DNA of 64,000 nucleotides, from positions 1-64,000 of the forward strand of contig NZ_JBFBVU010000018.1 in assembly GCF_040689105.1 (NCBI RefSeq), written 5' to 3'. Of this stretch, positions 7,969 to 18,711 are shown piece by piece. Both the position numbers and the translations under genes were made by a program. Below the pieces are notes generated by a model that was not told where the DNA came from, did not search any database, and saw only the letters and a program-made list of their open reading frames with translations. The stretch's first letter is position 1. The number at the start of each line of letters is the position of its first letter. The stretch comes from Meridianimarinicoccus marinus (GTDB lineage: Bacteria > Pseudomonadota > Alphaproteobacteria > Rhodobacterales > Rhodobacteraceae).

Positions 7969-10092
7969 TTGACCGTCGATATCTATGCCCCCACCCCCGG
8001 TGATGCCCTCAGTTCCGCAGAGCTGGAGTTCTATCACCTCGTCAACGATTACCGCATCTCCCTTGGCCTGGACGCGATCCAGCTGTCGCAGAGCCTGACC
8101 ACCGTGGCCGGGCGCCACGCGCAGGACGTGCTCTACAACATCTGGGAGCCGAACCTGCAACAGCCGGCCAATGCCTCGCTGAACAGCTGGAGTGACGCGG
8201 TCTATTTCAATGACCATTCGAACACCGGTGTCATGCATGATGCGCCGCAGCGTCTGGGCACGGCCTATGTGGATCCCAACGCCACGCCGACCACGCGTCT
8301 GGATCGCGGCTATGAGCTGTCGGTGGCCGGTCCCGCCACGGTGCAAGAGGCGTTCAACGCCTTCTTGGCGTCCGATCCGCATCATAACGTGATCATCAAC
8401 AACGCCACCTGGGCCACGTTCGATTTCAACGCCATCGGCTTCGGGGTCGAGCAGGATCCCAGCATCACCACCAACGGCGGCACCATCTATCATATCTGGT
8501 TCGGCGAGATGGCCGATCCCGCGGGCGCGCCGGACATCAATGGCGACGGCAGCGACAACAGCCTGCGCGGCACGCTGTTCGACGATGTGCTGGACGGTCT
8601 GGCGGGCAATGACACGATCCTTGGCGACGATGGCGATGACATCATCCGCGCCGGCACCGGCAACGATGTCTTCAACGGCGGCAACGGTGCCGACACGCTG
8701 ATCGAGGATCTGAGCGGTGCTGCCGCCCAGCAATTTGTGGTTCAGGTCAACCTGAACACCGGCGACCATGGCGCCAAGGGCGACGCGGCCAACCGCGACA
8801 CGCTGATCGCCATGGAGAACTATACCCTGATCGGCGACTATGACGCCGAGGTCATGGGCAATGGCGCGGCCAACGTAGTCACAACCGATGCGGGTGACGA
8901 CACGATCTCGGTCGGGGCCGGTGACGACACGGTCAATGCCGGGGACGGCAATGACACCATCGATGGCGGCGGCGGATCGGACCAGTTGTTCGGGCAGGCC
9001 GGCGACGACCATCTGACTGGCGGCTTTGCCAATGACTTCCTGTTCGGCGGGTCGGGCAACGACACCCTGCTGGGCGGCGATTCCAACGACCAGCTGTTCG
9101 GCGGCAGCGGCATCGACACCATGGATGGCGGCAACGGGTCGGATTTCTACGTGATCGACGCCTTCGATCTGGTCATGGACACCGGCACCACGGGCTATGA
9201 CAAGGCGCAGATCAACGATGCGGGCGGCGTATCCGTGCTGATGACCCTGGCCGGATGGGGCGGGATCGAACGTGTCAACGGGTTCACCGGCAACGACACG
9301 GTGGATGCTTCGGAACAAACCTCGACGGTTCTGCTGTTCGGCGATGCAGGCGACGATATGTTGACCGGCGGGTCGGGCAATGACGTGCTGATCGGCGGCG
9401 ACGGCAATGACACGCTGACCGGCAATGATGGCAACGACATCATGCTGGGCGCTGCGGGCAACGACACTTTCAACGGCGGTGCCGGCAACGACGTGTTCTA
9501 CATCGGCGAAAGCGGCGATGTGGTCAGCGATGGCGGCGCCGGGTTCGACAAGGCAGTGATCTATGACACCAACGGTCTGACCCTGAATGTCGGCAGCTGG
9601 GTCGGGGTCGAACGGATCATGGGCCTGACCGGCGACGACACCATCGACGCCACCGGGATGACCACCTCGGTGACGCTGGTGGGCGGGGCTGGCAAAGATG
9701 TGCTGACCGGCGGGTCCGATGCAGACGTGTTCTTTGGCGGTGCCGATGACGACACGCTTCTGGGGGCTGCGGGTAATGACGCGCTCATCGCGGGCGCTGG
9801 AAACGACATGCTTGACGGCGGCGCGGGCAACGACTTCCTGTTCGGCGGCGCGGGCATCGACGCCTTCGTCTGGACCGACGGGTTCGGCAAGGACGTGGTG
9901 AAGGACTTCACCGATGGCATCGACCGGCTGGATTTCGCGGGCCACAGCACGGTGAATTCGACCAGCGATCTTGTGATTACCCAAAGCGGGCAACACACGA
10001 TCATCAGCCTGGCAGCCGGTGGCACCGACCAGATCACCCTGGCCAACACGCAGGCCAGCCTGATCACCGGTTCGGATTTCGACTTCGTCTGA
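7969..10092 (+). CDS. Secreted CAP-domain protein with RTX calcium-binding repeats
   Basis: A 707-residue acidic protein. Residues about 15-165 form a CAP/SCP-like domain (LEFYHLVNDYR, RHAQDVLYN, FLASDPHHNVI). From about residue 185 to 650 there are many hemolysin-type nonapeptides of the form GGxGxDxL (GGSGNDTLLGGDSND is one), in four blocks separated by beta-rich spacers. There is no N-terminal signal peptide; RTX proteins are usually exported by type I secretion through a C-terminal signal, and no such transporter is in the window. The TTG start is forced: an in-frame TGA lies at 7960 and no other ATG/GTG/TTG lies between. CAP-RTX proteins are seen in roseobacters; the substrate is unknown. 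Confidence 0.9.
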   Translation: MTVDIYAPTPGDALSSAELEFYHLVNDYRISLGLDAIQLSQSLTTVAGRHAQDVLYNIWEPNLQQPANASLNSWSDAVYFNDHSNTGVMHDAPQRLGTAYVDPNATPTTRLDRGYELSVAGPATVQEAFNAFLASDPHHNVIINNATWATFDFNAIGFGVEQDPSITTNGGTIYHIWFGEMADPAGAPDINGDGSDNSLRGTLFDDVLDGLAGNDTILGDDGDDIIRAGTGNDVFNGGNGADTLIEDLSGAAAQQFVVQVNLNTGDHGAKGDAANRDTLIAMENYTLIGDYDAEVMGNGAANVVTTDAGDDTISVGAGDDTVNAGDGNDTIDGGGGSDQLFGQAGDDHLTGGFANDFLFGGSGNDTLLGGDSNDQLFGGSGIDTMDGGNGSDFYVIDAFDLVMDTGTTGYDKAQINDAGGVSVLMTLAGWGGIERVNGFTGNDTVDASEQTSTVLLFGDAGDDMLTGGSGNDVLIGGDGNDTLTGNDGNDIMLGAAGNDTFNGGAGNDVFYIGESGDVVSDGGAGFDKAVIYDTNGLTLNVGSWVGVERIMGLTGDDTIDATGMTTSVTLVGGAGKDVLTGGSDADVFFGGADDDTLLGAAGNDALIAGAGNDMLDGGAGNDFLFGGAGIDAFVWTDGFGKDVVKDFTDGIDRLDFAGHSTVNSTSDLVITQSGQHTIISLAAGGTDQITLANTQASLITGSDFDFV

Positions 10093-10118
10093 TCCAGACG
10101 CCTCGGAACAGACAGCAG

Positions 10119-10145
10119 GACCCGGCCCATGTGGCCGGGTCTTTT
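10119..10145 (+). terminator. Rho-independent terminator of the CAP-RTX gene
   Basis: A perfect 9-bp stem (GACCCGGCC / GGCCGGGTC) with a 5-base loop is followed by TTTT. It starts 27 bases after the RTX stop and separates that gene from the convergent acylase gene. Confidence 0.85.
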
Positions 10146-10149
10146 GCGT

Positions 10150-12618
10150 TCAGGGGGTCGGGCGCAGGGTCGTCACGCCGGTGGCGGCGGCTTCGGCCAA
10201 AGCAGGGTCCAGCGACATGGGAATGTATTCGCCGCGCCGCCAGCGTTCGCCCAGATTGTCGTAGAACCGCGAAAACGGATGTCCGGACTGCCCGGTGGCG
10301 ATGATGAACACCGAACTGTTGGGATCGGCCATGTCATAGACCCCGCGATAGCCCGCCGCGTGCACGTTCAGGAAGGGTTGCGCGCCCAGCCCGGCGGTGC
10401 GGCCCCGGTTCAGGGTATGATCGCCGCCCGAAGTCGGCTGGCGGATATTGACCAGCCAGCCCAGCCCCGGAATGCCGCCCAGCACCTCGTGATCATGGGT
10501 GGCCTGATGGGCGCTGCCCCATTGCAGCCCTTCCAGGCCGCCGCGATAGGTCTCGGAGATCCACAGCAGCGCGTCGTCCAGCGCCCGTTCGGCCATGTCC
10601 CGGCAGGTCTCGATCCCCGACGAGCGGCTGACATCGCACCAGGCCGAGGCACCATCCACGTCGCGAAACACCCGCTCCAGAAAGATCGGGTCTGGGTGGC
10701 TGAACGCGGCTGCCAGATCGCGGCCCAGTTCGTCGACGATCAGCCGTTGTTGCAGGGCCTGCACCCAGGCGGCGTAGATCAGCGGCTCGGGCATGTGTTC
10801 GTTCATGTCGCCGTTCCAGTTGGCCAGCAGGTCCAGCGCCTCGCGCCGGGCGCGGGCCGGGCTGCCATCGGGGGCGGCCTCGCCGGTGAACCACAGATCC
10901 GCGCCGATCAGCGGCAGCAGGCTGCGCGCGGCGGGGCTGATGGTGTCGAGCTGCGCTTCCATGAAGCTGTCGCGCGAATGCACTTCGCGGTTCCGCATCA
11001 GCCGTTCCCAGCGATGCACGCGCTGGCTGTCGCCCCAGGCATAGCTGACGTGCAGCGGGAAGGCGCGTTCCAGCGGCTTGTTGTTGGTGTTGCCCAGCAG
11101 GCCGCTGTCAGGCTCGGTGAATCGCGGGTTCGTGTCATAGGCCAGTCGGCCCTGCCAGTGGTTCTCGGCCCGCCATCCCGGAGCGGGCAACCGGCCCAGA
11201 CTGTCATGCTGCGCCGAGCGCCGGGGCAGGGCGCCGATCATCACCATCGCCACGGTGTCGCGGTCGGCCAGCACAAGGTTCTGAGCCGGGGCGACGTATT
11301 CGGCCATCACCTCGATCGCCGGGGCCACGGCGCGCTGCCGCATCAGGTGCATCCCGGCGGTCATGGTGCGGTCGTCGGGGGTCAGCGCGGTCCAGGCCAG
11401 GCTGGCCACATGGCCCGTGGGCACGATGGTGTTCAGGTCGAACAGGTCGCCGGGCAACACCGGGCCGCGATCGGTCCAGCGCAGGGTCAGGGTCACCGGC
11501 TCGGCCCCCTTGACCCGGACCAGCGCGCCTTCGGTGCGGAACGGCACCATGTCGCCGGTGGGGGTTTCGTAAGCGTTGGGATCGGCGGGATCGAGCCGTT
11601 CGATATACAGGTCCTGATCGTCGGCATAGGCGCTGGTCAGCCCCCAGGCCAGATCCTCGTTGCGGCCCACCAGAATCAGCGGCATCCCCGGAATGGTGCC
11701 GCCGATCACGCCGCCACCCGCAAGTTCGATCCGGGCCAGGTACCAGATCGACGGCGCGGTCAATCCCAGATGCGGATCATTGGCCAGCAGCGTGCCCCCG
11801 GTGGTGGAACGGTCGGGCATCGCCGCCCAGACGTTGGACGCCCCGGCCAGCGGCGGGGGCGCGAAGGGCGACAGGGGATCCGCCATCAGCGATGCCGCGG
11901 CCAGTTGGGTGTCCGCGGGGATCGGGGAAGGGCCAAGCGCCTCCAGCACCGCCAGCCCGCCGGTGGGATCGTCGGGCAGAATGTCGCCCAGCCGCTCGGG
12001 GCTGACGGTCAGCGCGGTGCGGGCGCGCAGAACCTCGTCCTGAAGATGTGCTGTCAGCTTCAGCGCCATCAGCTTGGCGATGGCCAGCGAATCCGACGGT
12101 TGCCACGGGGCGATCTCGGGCGGGAACAGGAAGAACTCGGGGGCGCCACGGCCCCGCGCGCCCGTGTTGACCTGATCGATCCACGCGTTGACCCCGGCGG
12201 AATAGGCCTCCAGCGCCGCCAGTGTGGCATCGTCCTGCACGGTCTGCGATTGCACGGCCAGCCGATAGAGGTCGAGCCGCCGCAGCGCCTCGTCGATCTT
12301 CAGGGTGCGGGGGCCGAAGATCTCGGACAGCCGGCCCTGCGCCGTGCGCCGCATCATTGTCATCTGCCACAGCCGGTCCTGCGCATGAACGAAGCCCAGA
12401 CCAAAGAAACTGTCGGTGTCGGTGGTGCCGAAGACATGGGGGACATTGGCAGTGTCGCGCACGATCCGCATCGGCGCCGACAGGCCCGGAAGCTCGAAGT
12501 TTTCACTGTAGTCAGCCAGCGAGCGGGTGGCGAGGTAATAGGCCAGCGTCGCGGCCAGTGCAGCCAGCACAATGCCCGCCAGGAAAAGGCGCAATACCCA
12601 GCGGAAGGCGCGAGTCAT
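10150..12618 (-). CDS. Penicillin acylase family (Ntn) hydrolase
   Basis: An 822-residue precursor of the N-terminal-nucleophile hydrolase family that includes penicillin G acylase and acyl-homoserine lactone acylases. A membrane or signal segment lies at residues 8-28. The alpha-chain region contains NVPHVFG and GFVHAQDRLWQM. The autocatalytic cleavage site is GASNVW, with the nucleophile Ser at residue 261, followed by LLANDPHLGL. ATG at 12618 was chosen because AGGAG lies just upstream; the longer TTG start at 12633 would overlap that box. These enzymes are periplasmic amidases; whether this one acts on beta-lactams, quorum signals or other amides cannot be told. It faces the RTX gene across a shared terminator region. 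Confidence 0.88.
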   Translation of the reverse strand: MTRAFRWVLRLFLAGIVLAALAATLAYYLATRSLADYSENFELPGLSAPMRIVRDTANVPHVFGTTDTDSFFGLGFVHAQDRLWQMTMMRRTAQGRLSEIFGPRTLKIDEALRRLDLYRLAVQSQTVQDDATLAALEAYSAGVNAWIDQVNTGARGRGAPEFFLFPPEIAPWQPSDSLAIAKLMALKLTAHLQDEVLRARTALTVSPERLGDILPDDPTGGLAVLEALGPSPIPADTQLAAASLMADPLSPFAPPPLAGASNVWAAMPDRSTTGGTLLANDPHLGLTAPSIWYLARIELAGGGVIGGTIPGMPLILVGRNEDLAWGLTSAYADDQDLYIERLDPADPNAYETPTGDMVPFRTEGALVRVKGAEPVTLTLRWTDRGPVLPGDLFDLNTIVPTGHVASLAWTALTPDDRTMTAGMHLMRQRAVAPAIEVMAEYVAPAQNLVLADRDTVAMVMIGALPRRSAQHDSLGRLPAPGWRAENHWQGRLAYDTNPRFTEPDSGLLGNTNNKPLERAFPLHVSYAWGDSQRVHRWERLMRNREVHSRDSFMEAQLDTISPAARSLLPLIGADLWFTGEAAPDGSPARARREALDLLANWNGDMNEHMPEPLIYAAWVQALQQRLIVDELGRDLAAAFSHPDPIFLERVFRDVDGASAWCDVSRSSGIETCRDMAERALDDALLWISETYRGGLEGLQWGSAHQATHDHEVLGGIPGLGWLVNIRQPTSGGDHTLNRGRTAGLGAQPFLNVHAAGYRGVYDMADPNSSVFIIATGQSGHPFSRFYDNLGERWRRGEYIPMSLDPALAEAAATGVTTLRPTP

Positions 12619-12698
12619 GGCAGGCTCCTGCAATCTGTCCTGTCGGGATCATCCCGCGCAGGCACGCGCGGGACAAGGGGCATTCCAGCTTTGCGCGA

Positions 12699-13247
12699 TC
12701 AGCGCAGGATGCGGGTGTACTTCGTGCCCTCGATGGTGGCCCCGGCCATCAGGCCCTGCTGCGCGAACAGGAAGGCGATGGCCGAATTCGAGGTCACGGT
12801 GCTGGCTTTCAGCGCGCCGCCGATCTCGCCACCGGTAAATTCCGCGGCCGCCCCGGCATCCCAGCCCGGCGAGGTGCGAAAGCGGCGCAGGGATTCCGGC
12901 GTCAGGAAGAACAGCACATAGGCATACTGCTGGGCGCCGATCTGGAACCCGACGCTGCCTTGCGTGGCCGAGTAGTAATCCACCGTCACCCCGTCCACCT
13001 GCAGCGCGCCTTCGCCGTAGGAGCCGCCGACCATGAATCCGGCCTCGCCGACCAGCGGCATCACCAGCATGCCGACGGATTTGTCGCGCAGTTCCATGGT
13101 TTCGGGATAGGTCTTGTACATGAAGGCCAGCGCCGAGGCGACCCGCGTGTCGATGGTTTGCGCCCCTTTGGAGCCCACGGAGTTGTCACAGGCCACCAGA
13201 AGCGCGCCGGTACCCAGAAGCAGCCCACGCCGCGTCATGTTGATCAT
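12699..13247 (-). CDS. Lipoprotein with YSC84/SYLF-like domain
   Basis: A 182-residue predicted lipoprotein. The N terminus reads as a twin-arginine-like signal (MTRRGLLLGTG) followed by a lipobox (LLVAC), placing the mature Cys about 20 residues in. The rest matches the YSC84/SYLF (Las17-binding actin regulator) family found widely as bacterial lipoproteins of unknown function, with GFMVGGSYGEGAL and a tail of FAQQGLMAG. The chosen ATG at 13247 has GAGGCAAAG upstream; another ATG lies three codons inside. It is probably a single-gene unit, 80 bases upstream of the acylase gene on the same strand. Confidence 0.75.
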   Translation of the reverse strand: MINMTRRGLLLGTGALLVACDNSVGSKGAQTIDTRVASALAFMYKTYPETMELRDKSVGMLVMPLVGEAGFMVGGSYGEGALQVDGVTVDYYSATQGSVGFQIGAQQYAYVLFFLTPESLRRFRTSPGWDAGAAAEFTGGEIGGALKASTVTSNSAIAFLFAQQGLMAGATIEGTKYTRILR

Positions 13248-13342
13248 TGTCTTTGCCTCGATTTTCACTGCTCGGAAGCGGTTGCCCCGCAATTGGCGCG
13301 CAGTCTAGCGCGAAACGTGCCCCGTGTCACCGCAGCGCAGCA

Positions 13343-14341
<999 letters not shown>

Positions 14342-14469
14342 GGGGCGATCCTCTGTGGCTGGTCCCTGACTGCCACCGATGGGCGGCAGGCTCAAGGGCT
14401 GGCGGGGGGCTGGGCAATCGCGCCGCATTGGGCTAGCTGGAAGGGAGACCTGAACGGGAACACCCTGCC

Positions 14470-14985
14470 GTGCCGACCACCATTCTTGACCTGATCGACC
14501 TGCGGTCGTTTTCCAACATCTGGTACTGGATTTTCCTGGGCGTGACATGGTCGCGGATCCTGACCCATCCGATGGGGATCCCGGTCGACATGTTGCGGGC
14601 GGCGCGTGCCGAGGATGCGGATGCGCGGGAACGCCTGGCGGCGCTGACCGAGATTATGGTGCGCCGGCATCTGGCGCATCTGAACGGTCTGGGGCCGATG
14701 CTTGTGGGGACCTGGGCCTTTGCCCTGACCGGGCTGGTGCTTCTGTCGGTGCTCTACCGCGTGGAAATCGCCCAGGCGGTGCTAATGTTGGCCGTGCCGC
14801 TGGCGCTGGCGGCCTGGCTCACCGCGCGCGGGGCACGGCACCTTGCGCAAGCGCAACTGACCGTGGACGACCTGCCGCGTGCCCTGAGTGTCCTGCGCTG
14901 GAAGCTGCAGGCGCTGGCGTTGCTGGCGGTGTTCTTCAGTGCCTTGTGGGGCATGTTCCACAACCTGTCGGCGATGGTGCTCTAG
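14470..14985 (+). CDS. Small membrane protein, resembles the roseobacter 'component of SufBCD complex' family
   Basis: A 171-residue protein with four likely transmembrane helices (near residues 15-30, 75-95, 98-118 and 145-165) and the N-terminal motif DLRSFSNIWYWIFL. That opening and size recall a Rhodobacterales family often labelled 'component of SufBCD complex'. The label is weakly founded, there are no suf genes here, and I do not infer an Fe-S role. GTG at 14470 is the only good start, with GGGAGACC some 25 bases away and a weaker GGGAA closer. It is divergent from hemB and 140 bases upstream of mfd. Confidence 0.6.
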   Translation: MPTTILDLIDLRSFSNIWYWIFLGVTWSRILTHPMGIPVDMLRAARAEDADARERLAALTEIMVRRHLAHLNGLGPMLVGTWAFALTGLVLLSVLYRVEIAQAVLMLAVPLALAAWLTARGARHLAQAQLTVDDLPRALSVLRWKLQALALLAVFFSALWGMFHNLSAMVL

Positions 14986-15000
14986 GGCCGGGGTCGGGTG

Positions 15001-15035
15001 CCTCCGGCGGGAGTATTTTCGCCAAGAAAAAGAAG
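15001..15035 (+). repeat. Rhodobacterales-type intergenic motif (CCTCCGGCGGGAGTATTTT...)
   Basis: The short stretch CCTCCGGCGGGAGTATTT followed by CCAAGAAAAAGAAG sits 15 bases after a stop codon. From memory this resembles a motif scattered at gene ends in many Rhodobacterales genomes. Only one copy was found in this window, so its repetitive nature is not shown here. Confidence 0.4.
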
Positions 15036-15125
15036 CGTGCCGGTCACTGAGCCCAGGGTGCTTGACACGACGGCGGGGCCGGGTAGGTCACGGCGCGGAA
15101 CCACGCAACCGCCCCGGAGGGTGAC

Positions 15126-18100
15126 ATGTCTCAGTCCGACAGCCAGAAACTGATCGTAGGCGGCGCGCCGGAGGGCTTCGATGCGCGGCTGGTGCTGAAG
15201 GAGCTGGACCGGGGCCCGGTTCTGCATGTGGCGCGCGATGACAAGCGGCTGGAGGCGATGCGGGCGGCGCTGCGGTTCTTCGCGCCCGATGTGCCGGTGT
15301 TCCATTTCCCGGCCTGGGATTGTCTGCCCTATGACCGGGTCTCGCCCAATGCCGACATCTCGGCGGCGCGGATGGCGACGCTGGCGGCGCTGGTGCATGG
15401 GGCGCCGGATCGGTTCGTGCTGCTGACGACGTTGGCGGCGGCCACCCAGCGGGTGCCCGCGCGCGAGGTTCTGGCAGAGGCGGCGTTTTCGGCGCGGGTG
15501 GGCAATCGGATCGACGAGGCCGGGTTGCGGCAGTTTCTGGTGCGGATGGGGTTTTCGCAGGCGCCTACGGTGATGGAGCCGGGCGACTACGCCGTGCGGG
15601 GCGGGATCATCGACATCTATCCGCCGGGCGAGGGCGGCCCGGTGCGGCTGGATCTGTTCGGCGATGTTCTGGACGGGGCGCGGCGCTTCGATCCGGTCAG
15701 CCAGCGCACCACCGAAAAGCTGGACGTCGTGGAGCTGGCCCCGGTCTCGGAGATCGTTCTGGATGACGCGGCCATCACCCGCTTCCGGCAAACCTATCGC
15801 ATCGAATTTGGGGCCGCAGGCGGCGACGATCCGCTGTACGAGGCGGTCAGTGCCGGGCGCAAGCATCAGGGGATGGAGCATTGGCTGCCCTTCTTCCACG
15901 CGCGGCTGGAAACCCTGTTCGACTACCTCCCTGGTGCGGCGGTGACGCTGGACGATCAGACCGACGCCATGCGGCTGGCGCGTTGGGAGGGGATCGCCGA
16001 CCAATACGACACGCGGCGCGAGGCGATGACCCATCGCGCGCGGATGGACACGGTCTATAAGCCCGCAGCCCCCGAAACGCTGTATCTGAACGACGCCGAT
16101 TGGGAAGCCGCCGTGGCGGGGCGCCGCGTGCTGCGGTTTCATCCCTTGCCGCAGGCCAGTGGGCCGGGCGTCGTCGATGCCGGGGGCCGGATCGGGCGCA
16201 ACTTCGCCCCCGAACGCCAAGCCGAGCAGACCAATATCTTTGAAGCACTTGCCGATCATATCCGCGCCCGGCGCTCGAAAGGGGCGGTGGTGGTGGCCTC
16301 CTATTCCGAGGGCGCGCGGGAACGCTTGCAAGGGCTTCTGGAGGATGAGGAGTTGACGGGGCTGCGGCTGATTTCCGACAGCCGCGATCTGGTTGAAGAG
16401 GCCGGGCAGGTGCATCTGGCGATCTGGGGGCTGGAGCACGGCTTCGAGGCGGACGGTTTGACCGTCATCTCCGAACAGGATGTTCTGGGCGACCGGCTGG
16501 TGCGCGCACCGAAAAAGCGCAAACGGGCCGAGAACTTTCTGACCGAGACCCAGAGCCTGACGCCGGGCGACCTGGTGGTGCATGTCGATCACGGGGTCGG
16601 GCGGTTCACCGGGCTGGAAGTCGTCACTGCCCTTGGCGCGCCGCATGAATGTCTGGCGCTGGAATATGCGGGCGGTGATCGGTTGTATCTGCCGGTGGAG
16701 AACATCGAGCTTCTGTCGCGCTTCGGGCATGAGGAAGGTCTGCTCGACAAGCTGGGTGGCGGCGCGTGGCAGGCCAAGAAGGCCCGTCTGAAGGCTCGGA
16801 TCCGCGAGATCGCCGACCGCCTGATCCGAATCGCTGCCGAGCGCGAATTGCGGCACGCCCCGGTGATGGCACCGCCGGATGCCATGTGGGAGGCCTTCTG
16901 CGCCCGATTCCCCTATCAGGAGACAGACGATCAGCTGACCGCCATAGAGGCGGTGCTGGAGGATCTGGAGCGCGGCCGCCCGATGGATCGCCTGATCTGC
17001 GGCGACGTGGGCTTCGGCAAGACCGAGGTGGCCATGCGCGCGGCCTTCATCGCGGCGCTGTCGGGCACGCAGGTCGCGGTCATCGCGCCGACCACCTTGC
17101 TGGCGCGCCAGCATGCCAAGAGCTTCCGCGACCGCTTCCGCGGTTTCCCGGTCGAGGTGCGGGCCCTGTCGCGCTTCGTCTCGACGAAAGCGGCCAGCGC
17201 CACTCGCGCCGGTCTGGCCGATGGCACCGTCGATATCGTGGTCGGCACCCATGCGATCCTGGCCAAATCCGTCCGGTTCCTGAACCTCGGACTGGTGGTC
17301 ATCGACGAGGAGCAGCGGTTCGGCGTGCAGCACAAGGAGCGGCTCAAGAACCTGCGCTCGGACGTGCATGTGCTGACCCTGACGGCCACGCCGATCCCGC
17401 GCACCCTGCAGATGTCGTTGTCGGGCGTCCGCGACCTGTCGATCATCGGCACCCCGCCGGTCGACCGTCTGGCGATCCGCACCTATGTGTCGGAATTCGA
17501 CACGGTGACCGTCCGCGAGGCGCTGCTGCGCGAACACTATCGCGGCGGGCAGAGCTTCATCGTGGTGCCGCGCATCAAGGACATTCCCGACATGGAGGAG
17601 TTCCTGCGCGACCAGGTGCCCGAGGTGACCTTCATGGTTGCGCACGGCCAGATGGCCGCCGGCGAGCTCGATGACCGGATGAATGCCTTCTACGACGGCA
17701 AATACGACGTGTTGCTGGCCACGACCATCGTCGAATCGGGGCTGGATATTCCCACCGCCAACACCATGGTCGTGCACCGCGCCGATATGTTCGGGCTGGC
17801 GCAGCTTTACCAGATCCGGGGCCGGGTGGGCCGGGCCAAGACCCGCGCCTATGCCTATCTGACCACCAAGCCGCGCGGCAAGCTGACCCCTCAGGCGGAA
17901 AAACGGCTGCGGGTTTTGGGCTCGCTCGACAGTCTGGGTGCCGGCTTCACGCTGGCCAGCCAGGATCTGGACATTCGCGGCGCCGGCAACCTGATCGGCG
18001 AGGAACAATCCGGCCAGATGCGCGAGGTCGGCTACGAGCTCTACCAGCAGATGCTGGAGGAAGCGGTGGCCAAGATCCGCTCGGGCGAGGGCGAGGGGCT

Positions 18101-18575
18101 GGCCGAGACCGACGACCAATGGTCGCCGCAGATCAACCTCGGCCTGCCGGTGCTGATCCCCGAGGCCTATGTGCCCGATCTGGACGTGCGCCTTGGCCTT
18201 TATCGCCGCCTTTCGGGCTTGCAGAACAAGGTCGAACTGGAAGGCTTCGCGGCCGAACTGATCGACCGGTTCGGCAAGCTGCCGAAAGAGGTGAACACGC
18301 TGCTGCTGGTGGTGAGGATCAAGGCCGAATGCAAGAAGGCGGGGATATCCCGGCTGGATGCGGGGCCGAAGGGTGCCACGATCCAGTTCCACAACGACAA
18401 GTTCGCCTCGCCCGAGGGGCTGGTGGCTTTCGTGCAGGATCAGAACGGGCTGGCGAAGATCCGCGACAACAAGATCATCGTGCGGCGCGACTGGGCCAAG
18501 GATGCCGATAAGGTGCGTGGCGCTTTCGCCATCGCGCGGGATCTGGCAGCCAAGCTGAAGAAGAAGGCCGCCTGA
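15126..18575 (+). CDS. mfd: Transcription-repair coupling factor Mfd
   Basis: A full-length 1149-residue Mfd. It removes RNA polymerase stalled at DNA lesions and recruits UvrA. The UvrB-like N-terminal region (about 1-330) is followed by a CarD-like RNA-polymerase-interacting domain near 479 (PGDLVVHVDHGVGRF), a RecG-like translocase with Walker A GDVGFGKTE (about 626) and box II IDEEQRFG, motifs ATPIPRTLQ and QIRGRVGRA, and a C-terminal TRCF domain. GGAGGGTGAC precedes the ATG. It is probably its own transcription unit. Confidence 0.97.
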   Translation: MSQSDSQKLIVGGAPEGFDARLVLKELDRGPVLHVARDDKRLEAMRAALRFFAPDVPVFHFPAWDCLPYDRVSPNADISAARMATLAALVHGAPDRFVLLTTLAAATQRVPAREVLAEAAFSARVGNRIDEAGLRQFLVRMGFSQAPTVMEPGDYAVRGGIIDIYPPGEGGPVRLDLFGDVLDGARRFDPVSQRTTEKLDVVELAPVSEIVLDDAAITRFRQTYRIEFGAAGGDDPLYEAVSAGRKHQGMEHWLPFFHARLETLFDYLPGAAVTLDDQTDAMRLARWEGIADQYDTRREAMTHRARMDTVYKPAAPETLYLNDADWEAAVAGRRVLRFHPLPQASGPGVVDAGGRIGRNFAPERQAEQTNIFEALADHIRARRSKGAVVVASYSEGARERLQGLLEDEELTGLRLISDSRDLVEEAGQVHLAIWGLEHGFEADGLTVISEQDVLGDRLVRAPKKRKRAENFLTETQSLTPGDLVVHVDHGVGRFTGLEVVTALGAPHECLALEYAGGDRLYLPVENIELLSRFGHEEGLLDKLGGGAWQAKKARLKARIREIADRLIRIAAERELRHAPVMAPPDAMWEAFCARFPYQETDDQLTAIEAVLEDLERGRPMDRLICGDVGFGKTEVAMRAAFIAALSGTQVAVIAPTTLLARQHAKSFRDRFRGFPVEVRALSRFVSTKAASATRAGLADGTVDIVVGTHAILAKSVRFLNLGLVVIDEEQRFGVQHKERLKNLRSDVHVLTLTATPIPRTLQMSLSGVRDLSIIGTPPVDRLAIRTYVSEFDTVTVREALLREHYRGGQSFIVVPRIKDIPDMEEFLRDQVPEVTFMVAHGQMAAGELDDRMNAFYDGKYDVLLATTIVESGLDIPTANTMVVHRADMFGLAQLYQIRGRVGRAKTRAYAYLTTKPRGKLTPQAEKRLRVLGSLDSLGAGFTLASQDLDIRGAGNLIGEEQSGQMREVGYELYQQMLEEAVAKIRSGEGEGLAETDDQWSPQINLGLPVLIPEAYVPDLDVRLGLYRRLSGLQNKVELEGFAAELIDRFGKLPKEVNTLLLVVRIKAECKKAGISRLDAGPKGATIQFHNDKFASPEGLVAFVQDQNGLAKIRDNKIIVRRDWAKDADKVRGAFAIARDLAAKLKKKAA

Positions 18576-18603
18576 AGGAAAGACCAACCGAATCCGGTCA
18601 CGG

Positions 18604-18618
18604 TTAACCGATCGTCAA
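18604..18618 (+). promoter_or_regulatory. CtrA-like site (TTAA-N7-TCAA)
   Basis: TTAACCGATCGTCAA lies in the 136-base gap between mfd and the next gene. It differs from the alphaproteobacterial CtrA pattern TTAA-N7-TTAA at one base. It is a weak, unaligned call. Confidence 0.25.
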
Positions 18619-18711
18619 CCGGTGGTTTCTAACCCTGTCGCCAGAGTGTGTTTACCTCTGACAACAGGCGCGGTGCGTGATCTGTCGGTCCGGGGCGGGA
18701 GTGATCGGATC

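Noticed and set aside
10129..12921. 930-codon open frame on the plus strand opposite the penicillin acylase gene
   Set aside because: Antisense shadow of the acylase gene, continuing into the next gene; no recognisable motif.
14342..14548. Longer HemB N terminus
   Set aside because: The 69 extra codons lie in the divergent gap and overlap the opposite gene; GAGGA upstream of ATG 14341 supports the shorter form.
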